A stretch of DNA of 64,000 nucleotides from Dugong dugon (taxonomy: Eukaryota; Chordata; Mammalia; Sirenia; Dugongidae): NCBI GenBank assembly GCA_030035585.1, contig CM057460.1, positions 128,014,714 to 128,078,713 of the forward strand, given 5' to 3'. The first letter of the stretch is position 1, and every line of letters starts with the position of its first letter. The position numbers and the translations under genes were made by a program. The notes below the pieces were generated by a model. The model did not search any database and was not told where the DNA came from. It was given only the letters and a program-made list of their open reading frames with translations. Positions 48,500-58,377 of this stretch are shown here, piece after piece.

Positions 48500-48569
48500 G
48501 GAGCCCTTGTGACGCAGTGGTTAAAGTGCCTGGTTGTTAATCGAAAGGTCGGCAGTTTGAACCTACCAA
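48500..48569 (+). mobile_element. AfroSINE, 5' part of a split copy
   Basis: GGAGCCCTTGTGACGCAGTG, then GGTTGTTAATCGAAAGGTCG and the B-box region GTTTGAACCTACCAA. It stops exactly where RHOA sequence begins and resumes near 51523. Its own TSDs lie outside both halves. Confidence 0.93.
48551..48569. repeat. TSD of the RHOA insertion, left
   Basis: GGCAGTTTGAACCTACCAA corresponds to GGCAGGGTTCGAACCCACCAA at 51523-51543. Both are the same stretch of SINE B-box sequence, so the insertion duplicated it. Confidence 0.75.
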
Positions 48570-48677
48570 GAAGAAACTAGCAATTGCTGGTGATGGAGCT
48601 TGTGGCAAGATCTGCTTGCTCATAGTACTCAGCAAGGATTGGTTCCCCAAGGTGTTTATGCGCCCACAGTGTTTTAG

Positions 48678-48818
<141 letters not shown>

Positions 48819-49705
48819 TAGCCCTGATAGTCTAGAACACATCCCAGAAAAATGGACCCCAGAAGTCAAGCATTTCTCTCCCACTCTGCCCATCATCCTG
48901 GTTGGGAACAAGAAGAATCTTCGGAATGATGAGCACACAAGGCGGGAGCTAGGCAAGATGAAGCAGAAGCCAGTTAAAACCTAAGAAGGTAGAGATATGG
49001 CAAACAGGACTGGTGCTTTTGGGTACATGGAGCATTCAGCAAAGACCAAAGATGAAGCAAGGGAGGTTTTTGAAATGGCCATGAGAGAGGCTCTGCAAAC
49101 CAGATGTGGGAAGAAAAAATCTGGGTGCCTTGTCATGTGAAACCTCACTGCAAACACAGCCCTCATGCAATTAATTTTGAAGTGCTGTTTATTAATCTTA
49201 GTGTATGATTACTGGCCTTTTTCATCTATCTATAATTTACCTAAGATTACAAATCAGAAGTCATTTTTCTACAAGTATTTACAAGCGAACCATGATTATT
49301 AATGATATCCAGACCCTCTGGCCCACCAGGGTCCTTCTGACACTGCTCTAACAGCCCTCCTCTGCACTCCCACCTGATGCACCAGGCACTAATTCAAGGA
49401 ATGTCTTAACTTCTTGCTTCTTTTTAGAAAGAGAAAAAAATTGGTAACTTTTGTAAATTAGCCTGTAACTACTTTATAACTAACATGCCCCGCCTATTAT
49501 CTGTCAGCTGCAAGATACTTCAGTGAATGACCACTTTAGAATTTTCCTCCTAAATGGGTTTCATTGGCATAGCTCTGAAGTGGGCATCCAGATTTTTGAA
49601 AATGTGCTCAGCCAGGCAAGTCCAAGTCCACACAGCTGTGGCAAAGTTACCGTTCCGTGGTTTCATGTTAGTTACCTTATAGTTACTGTGTAATTAGTGC
49701 CACTT

Positions 49706-49715
49706 AATGTATGTT
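49706..49715. repeat. TSD of the RTE in RHOA, left
   Basis: AATGTATGTT matches AATATATGTT at 50811-50820. The flanking RHOA 3' UTR is continuous when the RTE and one copy are removed. Confidence 0.88.
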
Positions 49716-50467
49716 AAGTGTTACCTGTGTTTTATTGACTATGTAAAGACATTCGACTGTGCAGGTCATGACAAATTATGGATAACATTGCAAAGAATGG
49801 GAATTCCAGAAGACTTAACTGTGCTCATGAGGAACCTGTACACAGATCAAGAGGTAGTTGTTCGAACAGAACAAGGGAATACTGCGTGGTTTAAAGTCAG
49901 GAAAGATGTGCATCACGGTTGTATCCTTTCACCATACTTATTCAATCTGTATGCTGAGCAAACAATCAGAGAAGCTGAGCTATATGAAGAAGAACCAGGT
50001 ATCAGGATTGGAGGAAGACTTATTAACAACCTGCATTATGCAGATGACACAACCTTGCTTACTGAAAGTGAAGAGCACGTGAAGCACTTCCCGATGAAGA
50101 TCAAAGACCACAGCCTTCAGTATGGATTACACCTCAACATAAAACAAAAATCCTCACAACTGGACCAGTAAGCAACAGCATGATAAACGGAGAAAAGATT
50201 GAAATTGTCAAGGATATCATTTTACTTGGATCCACAATCAACACCCATGGAAGCAGCAGTCAAGAAATCAAAAGATGCATTGCATTGGGCAAATCTGCTG
50301 CAAAAGACCTCTGTAAAGTCTTAAAAAGCAAAGATGTTACTTTAAGGACTAAGGGGCGCCTGACCCAAGCCATGGTGTTTTCAGTTGCCTCATATGCATG
50401 GGAAAGCTGGAAGATGAATAAAGAAGACCGAAGAAGGACTGATGCCTTTGAATTATGGTGTTGGTAA
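49716..50467 (+). pseudogene. RTE reverse transcriptase fragment
   Basis: Reverse transcriptase core in an open piece 49707-50171, with CFIDYVKTFDCAGHDKLW, HGCILSPYLFNLYAEQ (normally QGC) and an intact catalytic YADD at about 50037-50048, followed by GLHLNIK. A lost block of bases near 50146 shifts the frame to 50180-50467, which covers the region after the palm (DIILLGSTINTHGSS). The endonuclease and RT fingers are missing, so it cannot be active. Confidence 0.9.
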
Positions 50468-50810
50468 AGAATATTGAATATACCACAGACTGCCAAAAGA
50501 ACAAACAAATCTATCTTGGAAGAAGTACAACCAGAACGCTCCTTAGAGGCAAGGATGGCAAGACTATATCTCACATACTTTGGACATGGTGTCAGAAGGA
50601 ATCAGTCCCTGGAAAAGGACATCATGCTTGGTGAAGTAGAGGGTCAGTGAAAAAGAGGAAGACCCTCAACCAGACGGATTGACACAGTGGCTGCAACAAT
50701 GGGCTCAAGCATAACAACGATGGCGCAAGACTGGGCAGTGTTTTGTTCTGTTGTACGTAGGGTCGCTATGAGTCAGAACCGACTGCGTGGCACCTAACAA
50801 CAACAACAAC
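49716..50810 (+). mobile_element. RTE/BovB-type LINE, 5'-truncated, inside RHOA 3' UTR
   Basis: It begins within the reverse transcriptase (TTACCTGTGTTTTATTGACT) and runs to the 3' end GTCGCTATGAGTCAGAACCG with a CAACAACAACAACA tail. A 10-bp TSD flanks it. The element is less diverged than the copy at 28-31 kb, with CpGs retained in the tail, so it is probably younger. It is a dead truncated copy. Confidence 0.96.
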
Positions 50811-50820
50811 AATATATGTT
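50811..50820. repeat. TSD of the RTE in RHOA, right
   Basis: Partner of 49706-49715, one mismatch in ten. Confidence 0.88.
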
Positions 50821-51289
50821 ACCAAAAATAAATATATCTACTCCAGACTAGATGCAGTATTTTTTGTGTAGTTGGATTTCCTAATACTGATATTTGTCAT
50901 CTCTGCAGAAAGTGTACTGGTTTTTTAAAAAAAGAAAGTGTATGCCAAAATAAAGTCAGACAGACAATTCCTTTTAACAATTCCTGTTTTGTCAGTTTCT
51001 CTGATAAAAGAAAGCCCTTTTCTGCCCCTTATCCCAGTACCCACTCCCAAGAGTTGGTCTAAGTATATAGGAATTTGGTTTCACGCCTGAGGGAATTAGA
51101 CACTTTGGAAGGTGGTTTACCCTGTCTCACCTGGACTGCAGGGTACGGCTTTAGTCCACAGTGCTCCTTTCTCCACTGTGCCCACGTTCCCTTCCAGGAG
51201 CCACCAGTCCTCTTGGGCGGCACTCGGTTTCTCTCTTCTCTCCAGCTGACTAAACTTTTTTTTTTCCTGTACCAGTTAATTTTAATAGC

Positions 51290-51526
51290 AGCCATCACTT
51301 ACAAATGTGCTCTGAGATGCACGGCCTGCGTGGCAGAAGTTCTACAAAGTACCTTGAACTTCTCAGATGAAAAGCAGTCTGGCAGCAACTCCGAGGCCGG
51401 CCCCTTCTTGCCAAGGACGCAGCTCCATGAGTCGCGAGCTCGGAGGCGCTGGCGGGTCGCTGAGGAGGTGGCGGACTAAGGAGAGAACCAGAGAACCGAG
51501 GGAGGACGGCTGGCGGGGGGCGGGCA
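51290..51526 (+). other. GC-rich, CpG-rich segment between RHOA 3' UTR and the SINE
   Basis: About 235 bases sit between the last recognisable RHOA 3' UTR and the resumed AfroSINE. 51380-51530 holds roughly 20 CpGs in an otherwise CpG-poor window. There is no poly-A at either side. By position it is part of the RHOA insertion. It may represent transcript read-through beyond the RHOA poly-A site. Open frames on both strands here reflect the GC content. Its identity is not established. Confidence 0.7.
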
Positions 51527-51676
51527 GGGTTCGAACCCACCAACCAACTCCTCTACGCGGAAAGATGTAGCAGTCTGCTTCCTTAAAGATTTACAGCCTT
51601 GGAAACAATATGGGGCTGGGGCAGTTTTACTCTGTCCTGTAGGGTTGCTATGGGTTGAAATTGACTTGACGGCAAT
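51523..51676 (+). mobile_element. AfroSINE, 3' part of the split copy
   Basis: It starts in the B box (GGTTCGAACCCACCAACCAA), then GGAAAGATGTAGCAGTCTGC, the body, and the RTE-like tail GTTGCTATGGGTTGAAATTG. It has no head of its own and completes the element begun at 48500. Confidence 0.93.
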
Positions 51677-51693
51677 GGATATCTAATTTTAAA
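51677..51693. repeat. TSD of the split AfroSINE, right
   Basis: Partner of 48483-48499. Confidence 0.85.
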
Positions 51694-51757
51694 TTTTAGG
51701 AGGATGACCAAAGCATTAAAAGGAGTTTCTGCAAATAGCTCTACAATGAGAACTGTA

Positions 51758-51796
51758 TACATATATATACGTATATATATATGTATATATATATTT
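51758..51796 (+). repeat. (TA)n-rich microsatellite
   Basis: Alternating TA with occasional CG/GT units, such as ATATATACGTATATATATAT. Confidence 0.9.
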
Positions 51797-53529
51797 TTAA
51801 AAAAACTGTAAAGAAATGTTTTCAAGCAGTACATCATTATGCTAGCCCAAGTGGCTAATGGAATTTTTCTGGATCAATCTAGATACCCTGGCAATAGGCC
51901 ACAGTGTTTTATCCAATGCAGTCTACACAGCGATAGGTGCTTCTGGATTTAAGACACTGATACAGATAATCAATGTTTTAAAAGTCTTATTACTATAACA
52001 GAGCCCAAGAGTTTATCAATTGGTTTTTACCAAGGGCTTTGCTAATTCTAAGTTCTACCCTAGCCTGGATAATAGCTGTGATCCTGCAGTTGTATTTTTC
52101 TATTCTGAGTACATTGCGTTCTCTGTGTCTTTATCTATGTTCCATCTGGCAGCTGCATTTTCTATATAAGATCGGAAGGGTCAATGCTTATCAGTCCATT
52201 GAAGAGTGTGTTTTAAATCTTTTTTTGGTAAGAAAACTTACTGCTCGTAAAAGGAACTAAAACTGAGTGTGACATTATAGAAAACATGAAGGTCATAATG
52301 CTCCCTGCCCTAGATTGGCTTTCCCCAGTAGCAGAGCCACAAATAAGGGCTTGCCTGTAGGTAGTTTATTTGTGAAGAAATCCCAGGGAGCAGAAGTAAG
52401 AGACTAGGGAAAGTGAAACAGAGAAGGGAAAAAAACAATAAAAAGGTGCATAATTAAGTTGCCACTGCTATGGTTGACTAGGACCTTCTGAAAAGCCATG
52501 TAGAATGGGCCTTAAAATCGTCTGTCTGAGGAACATAAGGGAGGGGCATTTATCTACTAGCTCTCATCCCCTATAGGTCAAGGGATGCCTACGTGTAATT
52601 CTCCCCCCCCCTTCCAGGTTGCATCTATGTGAGTTCCAGAGGGGTTCTCACGGGTGTCTCATGAAGTGGCCTCAGAGAAATTCAGAGAAGGAAGCAAGAC
52701 ATACAGGAGAAGTGAGGTGCTCCACTTGGCTACTGTAACCAGGGTTAGAATAAAAGGTAGACTGAGAGGCTCTGAGATGGGGCACAAGAGAAGTCTAATA
52801 CACATTCTTTTTAATACTATGAACTGATCCTCTCTTTCCCCTCAGTACAAGGTAAGTTGCTCAAAGACATTCCTGCTTCATAACTTCATGACTACTATTT
52901 CATGGACAACACTGTTATTCTGGACAGTGAATAGCTAAAAGGAGGACTATGGAAAAAATGGAAGAAAAAGAGACAAAAGGGATCTGAAGATAGAAATAAT
53001 AAATCACACATGCATGCACACTGAAACCACTGGGGAAAATATGCAGAAAGGAAGAGGACATGGAGGAATATTTCTAAAAGTTAGTATGCAGATGTAGTGA
53101 GAAAGATTTGGAGCCAAGTAAGGATGGTAGTCTTCATTACAGAGTGGCCTGGGAAATTTGAGAGACTGGAGAGTCTGTGGAGATACTGTTGTGTATTACT
53201 TACATGACAGTGTATCACAGTTGTGGTTGATGCTTGGTTAACAGCACTCCATAGAAAGATTGGTAGGATTGTTAGAACCTAGGGGAAAGTGGATTTGAGT
53301 AGTAATAAACATATTACTTTTCAAGTATGGCTTCCTCATAGAAAAAATGAGAACAGGTACACAAAAGCAGTCTGAAGAGCCTCAAGAAAATAAGCATGGT
53401 AAATTTGATTCCTATGTCTGCTAGAATTCTAGAATTCTGTAAATGGTATGTAGGATGTGTGTGCGTGTACACATAAATACGTGTGTAATTGTGTGTGTCT
53501 ATATATATTTGTCTCGGGCCATTAATGAT
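51797..53529. other. Unassigned sequence
   Basis: No gene or named repeat recognised. Short C-run at about 52603-52611 and GT-rich patch at 53456-53500. Confidence 0.45.
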
Positions 53530-55135
53530 ACATAATGCTACACTAGAATTAATTGAACAGAAACTAACAAGAACAAGGTTATACCAAACTAACTGAAATT
53601 CATATTTTGTCAGAGCTTCTATACTGAAATTGGTGAATCGATCATTTAATATTATTTAGCAAAGTATATTCCAGAGGACACTAGTCTTATGATAGAACTA
53701 GAACATGCTTAAAAAAAATGGGTTCTCTGGCCAAGTACATCACAGCAAACACACTGTTCTTCAGAGTCACAAGAGACACATTAATGTTATAGGGAATCTT
53801 GAGAATTCTTAAAAGACTAAAACCAAGTAAATTTGTTAAATAATTATTGACCCAAACTTATTCTCAAGTTTAAAAGAATTTTGGAAATGCTGCAGGTAGA
53901 CGCAGTGTTTCAGATTTCAGCAAGCTCTTTAACAAAGTCCTTCACTGTATTCTTGTGAATATGATGGTGATATATGGGTTGGGCTTTAGCAAAATTAGGT
54001 CAGTTTGTGACTGGCGAAATTACTCTTCTCGGAAAGTATTGACAAATGGGTCATTGCCAAATAAAAGAGAGTTCCCTGGTGGCATGCCACAGAGCTCTTT
54101 TCTTGGCACTGTTCTGCTTAACTTGTTTATAAATAACTCAGATAAAGATCTGAAAGGCATGCTTTTCTAATTTGTAAAAGGAGTAATGTTGGGAGGAAGA
54201 GTCACTCTACCATACTCTGAGGCTGTGTAGTATTCTGGATGAAAGTGGTTTTTTGTATCAGATAGACTTGGTTTCAGCTTCTAGCCTTAACATTCATTTT
54301 CTTTGTTGTCAGTGGCAAAGTATACAGCCTCATAGGGTCCCCATCTTCTAACAAATTAGATGGAATTAGTTATTGTAAAGATAATAAGTGAAATGTTAAA
54401 AAATCAAGTACATTACTCATTTGCTGGTATGTAGGAAATGCTAGGTTAGGATCAAGAGTCAACTCAACCTGACAGGTTATAATAAAAGGTCAAAGGTATA
54501 TTTTAAAGCTTATGTACATGTAAAGTTACTTTTAAAAATCAATTATATAGGAACATATGAAAAATACCTGAATTTATGCTAGACCTAGGGAGTTTAATTG
54601 ATTCCAGGATAAATAAGAGGCAGAAATATACATGCAACTTCCCAGAGTTAATACAATCTGAGCAGAAGTTGTATAAATTTAATGTCCAGAGCAAGGCAAA
54701 CACTCATTATAATGACCATTACCATATCTGGAAATTTCTGTCTGGTATAAGGTCATCATTGACAAAGCCAAGCATATCCTTAAAAGCATGACTTGGATGA
54801 CAACATATCCAAAAACATGTTTTATAAAGAACAGTGGTGGGAAATACAACAAAACTGAATTTGGTAGTGTCAATGAGAGGAGATATTTGAAGGGCACCAT
54901 TCTGAAATAGGGATTCCATGCTTATGCTGTCTGAGGCTCCTATGGGAAGGAAGGTGGGGGGACAGTTTTGGAAACAAATGTGGCTGAGAATAAAAACAGA
55001 TATTCTCATATTTAGAACCACCAAAAATAAAACAATCTTTCTCACAGAGGAATGCGTTCACCATTAATGCAAGCTCAGCAGCATCTGTCCAGAGTCCTAC
55101 ATTTGGAAGGAGAATGGCAGAGACTACCGCTAAAA
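53530..55135 (+). mobile_element. L3/CR1-type LINE relic
   Basis: An open piece at 53955-54170 reads as the RT core of a CR1-clade LINE, with PGGMPQSSFLGTVLLNLFIN resembling the GVPQGS...LGPVLFNIFIN block. Before it lies DFSKLFNKVLH-like text in another frame. Downstream text (TATCTGGAAATTTCTGTCTG near 54725, GGGCACCATTCTGAAATAGG near 54892, AGAATAAAAACAGATATTCT near 54989) fits the CR1/L3 3' part. It is very old and broken. A MIR-like patch sits at 54225-54300. Confidence 0.68.
54225..54300 (+). mobile_element. MIR-like fragment inside the L3 relic
   Basis: GTAGTATTCTGGATGAAAGT, then AGATAGACTTGGTTTCAGCT resembles the MIR head. Short and uncertain. Confidence 0.4.
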
Positions 55136-55794
55136 CATTTTCCAACATGAATATTCTCGGGTCTAACTAAGAAAGTGAAAAAAGATGTGGGAGAAAGAGC
55201 AATCAAATTTGATTCAAAGGGGCAAGGTTTTTTGTTGCTGCTGTTTTTTTTCCCCCTACCTCTTCTTTCTTTTCTCTCCTCTTTCACTGTTATATCTTTC
55301 CTCAGTGTACATAACTTCATGAGTCACCCATTCCTAGATTCAACATTTTGCTTCTTAGGTTCTAGTTTTGTGCTGTATAAAATAAAGAGTCTGGGTTTTA
55401 TATTGCCAACCAAATTCTAAGCACCACCTGTTATTGTGGGAATTACTGTATCAATTACCCAAAGATACAATTCTCAAAATTTCTCCACCGATGTTTACTG
55501 AACAAATACAAAGTGGTGATCTGTTTGCTGTCAGTAGGAACCATGACTATGGCTCATTGAGACTGGCAAAAAGAAGAAAATTGTTTCCTCTTGAAAAAAT
55601 AGCTGCATTTGGGTTTTAATTATTCTTATGAAAATAGTACATGGGTCACTATAGAAAGTGTAAAAACAAAAAAATATATAGAGAAGAAAATAAAAATCAA
55701 CAATAATTCATCATTCTGTTGGCATTTCTTGTTGGGACAGACCTTATTAATCAAGATATAAATAACAAGTCTTTAGAATAATAAAATAAAAATA
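55136..55794. other. Unassigned sequence with a C/T-rich tract at 55237-55305
   Basis: No gene recognised. The T/C-rich tract has few purines. Confidence 0.45.
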
Positions 55795-55985
55795 AAAAAT
55801 AATAATGAGTAATCATTTATCCTCATAAAAGCCTATGAAGTAGTTACTATTATTATACCCATTTTGGAAAAGAGAGAACACCAAGGCACAGACAGTTATT
55901 TGCACATGGTCACACAGGTCATAAGGGGTAGAACCAAGATTTAACCTCACAAAATCTATTCCAGATTTAATGCTTAACCATTATG
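55795..55985 (-). mobile_element. MIR SINE
   Basis: ATCCTCATAAAAGCCTATGA, TACTATTATTATACCCATTT, GGTCACACAGGTCATAAGGG and ATGCTTAACCATTATGTTCC follow in reversed MIR order. Confidence 0.75.
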
Positions 55986-56564
55986 TTCCACTAAGACAAA
56001 AGTCAACTTTAGGAAGTTTAAAAACAACAGACAAAATGGAAAACAAACAAACAAAAAACATTTCCTTTGTATATCAAATAAAATATTAATAGCTAAAGTA
56101 CAAAGGCTTTTAACAAAGTCAGAAGATATAATTATTACTACAAAAAATGGGGTGAATACGATTAGGGAATTCAAAAGAAATAAAAATGTATTTAAGCATA
56201 TCAGCATCATTATTAATCAGGAAAACACAAATTTTAAAAACGAAGATTTATTTTTCCCATCAAATTGTCAAAATTTAAAAGAAGATTAATAATAACTAAC
56301 ATTAGCAAGGATGTGGGAAATACACATTCTCATACCATATAAATCAATACCTTCTTGGAGGGAAAGTTCATATTATCGATAAAAATTTAAAAACATAAAA
56401 TTTATATTATTTAATACTTCTAAGACACCATTTTATAGAAACACATATGCCCCTACAGACAAGTATGTGAATATCTTTGCAGTATTTTTATTAACAGTAA
56501 ATTGTTAGAAAGAACTCAGATGTCTAACAGGAGTTATTTGAGATATAATGATAATAATAATGAT

Positions 56565-56800
56565 AGATCATGTTCATGAAGGCTTAATTATGTAACACCC
56601 TGTACCAAGATCATTTTATGCAATATTTCATCTAATTAAAATAAATCTTATTTATTGAGTGACATTAACATGCTCATTTATAGATGTGGAAACTGAGTCA
56701 TAGAAAAGTTAATTAACTTGCCTGAGATCGGGCAGCAGGAAAGTGCAGGAATCTGCATCTGGCCCCAGAGGCTATGCTCTTACACTCTGTGGCTTTCTTC
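56565..56800 (-). mobile_element. MIR SINE inside an old L1
   Basis: GATGTGGAAACTGAGTCATA near 56683, AATTAACTTGCCTGAGATCG near 56711, then GAGGCTATGCTCTTACAC near 56768: reversed MIR core and head. Confidence 0.75.
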
Positions 56801-56929
56801 AAACTGACTAAAAAGAATGAGGTGGCTCTTGGAATGGAAGTATCTCTTAAGATATATGTTCAGTTAAAAACATAAAAAACATAAAAAAAAATAATGCACT
56901 ATGTGATTGCATTTATGTAAAAATACTTG

Positions 56930-57055
56930 GCGTGTGTGTGTGTATAAATACACATATATACACATACACATACATACATACACACTCATTTGTGTTGTAT
57001 GTAGGTAGATAATAGATAGATGAAAGATAAATAGACAGACAGATAGATAGATGAA
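56930..57055 (+). repeat. Compound microsatellite
   Basis: (GT)n, then (CATA)n-like, then (GATA)n/(GACA)n units. It lies within the old L1 3' end. Confidence 0.9.
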
Positions 57056-57207
57056 GCCTTTTTAAAAGTACACAATAAAATGTTAACAGTGAATGCTCTA
57101 GTGATAGAGTTGGGTTGGTGGAATGGGAGATGAGATGATTTTTTTCTAGTCACTCAGACGTGTGTGATATAAAAGAAAAAGAAGAAATCAGAATTTTTTT
57201 TTTTTTT

Positions 57208-58377
57208 ATATTTTGTTCTACTTCAGGTGAAGGCTTACAGAACAAATAGTTTCTCATGAAACAGTAGTACACATGTTGTTTTATGACATTGGTTAACAAC
57301 CCCACAACATACTAACCCTCTAACTTCTCAACCCTTTTTTTTCTGGTGAAAATACACATAGCCAAATATACACTGTTTCAAAAATTTCTACATGCACAGT
57401 TCAGCGACATTGACTACGCTCTTCCAATTGTGCTGTTATTCTCACTTAAGATGAAGGCTTACAGAACAAAATAGTTTCTCATTTAACGGTTACTACAAAT
57501 GTTGCCCTATGACAATGGTTAACAATCTCACAACACATCAACAATATCCTTACTCAACCTTGGGTTCCCTATCACCAGCTTCCTTGTCCATTTCTGCCTT
57601 CTGGCCCTATCACTGGACTCCTGTACCTCGTTAGCCTCATTTGGTTTTACGGGGCTGTCCAGTCACAGGCTGAACAGTGAACCTTGGAGGGAACTTCACC
57701 ACCGAGCTGGAAGGGTGTCTGGGGACCATACTCTCGAGGTTTCTCCAGTCTCCTTTAGGCCAGCAAATCTGGTCTTTTTGTGTGTGTGTGTGTGAGTTAG
57801 AATTATGCTCTACATCCTTCTCCAGCTCTGTCCAGAACCCTCTGTTATGATCCTGGTCAGAGCAGTCAGTGGTGGTAGCCGGGCACCATCTAGCTGTACT
57901 GGACTCAGTCCAGTGGAGGCCTTGGTAGCTGCGGACAATTAGTCCTTTGGACTAATCTTTTCCTTGTATTCTGTTCTCTTCATTCTCTCTTGCTCCCGAA
58001 GGGATGAGACCAGTGGAGTATCTTAGATGGCTGCTCACAGGATTTTAAGACCCCAGACACTACTCACCAAGGTAGAATGTAGAGCATTGTCTTTATAAGC
58101 TGTGTCATGCCAATTGAGCTAGATATTCCCCAAGACCATGGTCCCCAGAGCCCTCCACCCAGCAATTCAGTCCCTCAGGGAGTTTGGATGTGTCTATGGG
58201 GCTTCCATGACCTTTCCTTGTACAGGTTGTGCTAGTTTCCCCTGTATTGTGTACTGTCTCACCCTTCACCCAAGATACCACTTATCTATTGCCTATTTAG
58301 TATTCCCCCACACCCCTCCCATCCCTGGTAACCAACAAAGATTGTTACATTTTGTGTGTGAACTTTTTCATGGGTTT
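57208..58377 (-). other. L1 3' UTR with imperfect tandem duplication
   Basis: Blocks at about 57220-57345 and 57447-57565 are similar. Each has GAAGGCTTACAGAACAAA, then AGTTTCTCAT, then TTGGTTAACAA or ATGGTTAACAA. The period is about 227 bases. The same pair occurs at 22547-22885. A (TG)n-like tract sits at 57778-57794. Confidence 0.85.

Larger units (their letters stand above)
55986..57185 (+). mobile_element. Old L1 (L1ME-like) 3' end, interrupted by a MIR
   Basis: ACATTAGCAAGGATGTGGGA near 56298, CTTGGAGGGAAAGTTCATAT near 56353, and GAACTCAGATGTCTAACAGG near 56512 follow sense ORF2 3' order. After a MIR at 56565-56800 the L1 resumes (GAATGAGGTGGCTCTTGGAA near 56815, ATGCACTATGTGATTGCATT near 56893). 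It ends near 57185, where the young antisense L1 begins. The left boundary is uncertain. Confidence 0.68.

Noticed and set aside
51075-51570. Open frames of 67-134 codons on both strands near the GC-rich segment.
   Set aside because: They cross RHOA 3' UTR, the CpG-rich segment and SINE sequence; GC content alone removes stops.
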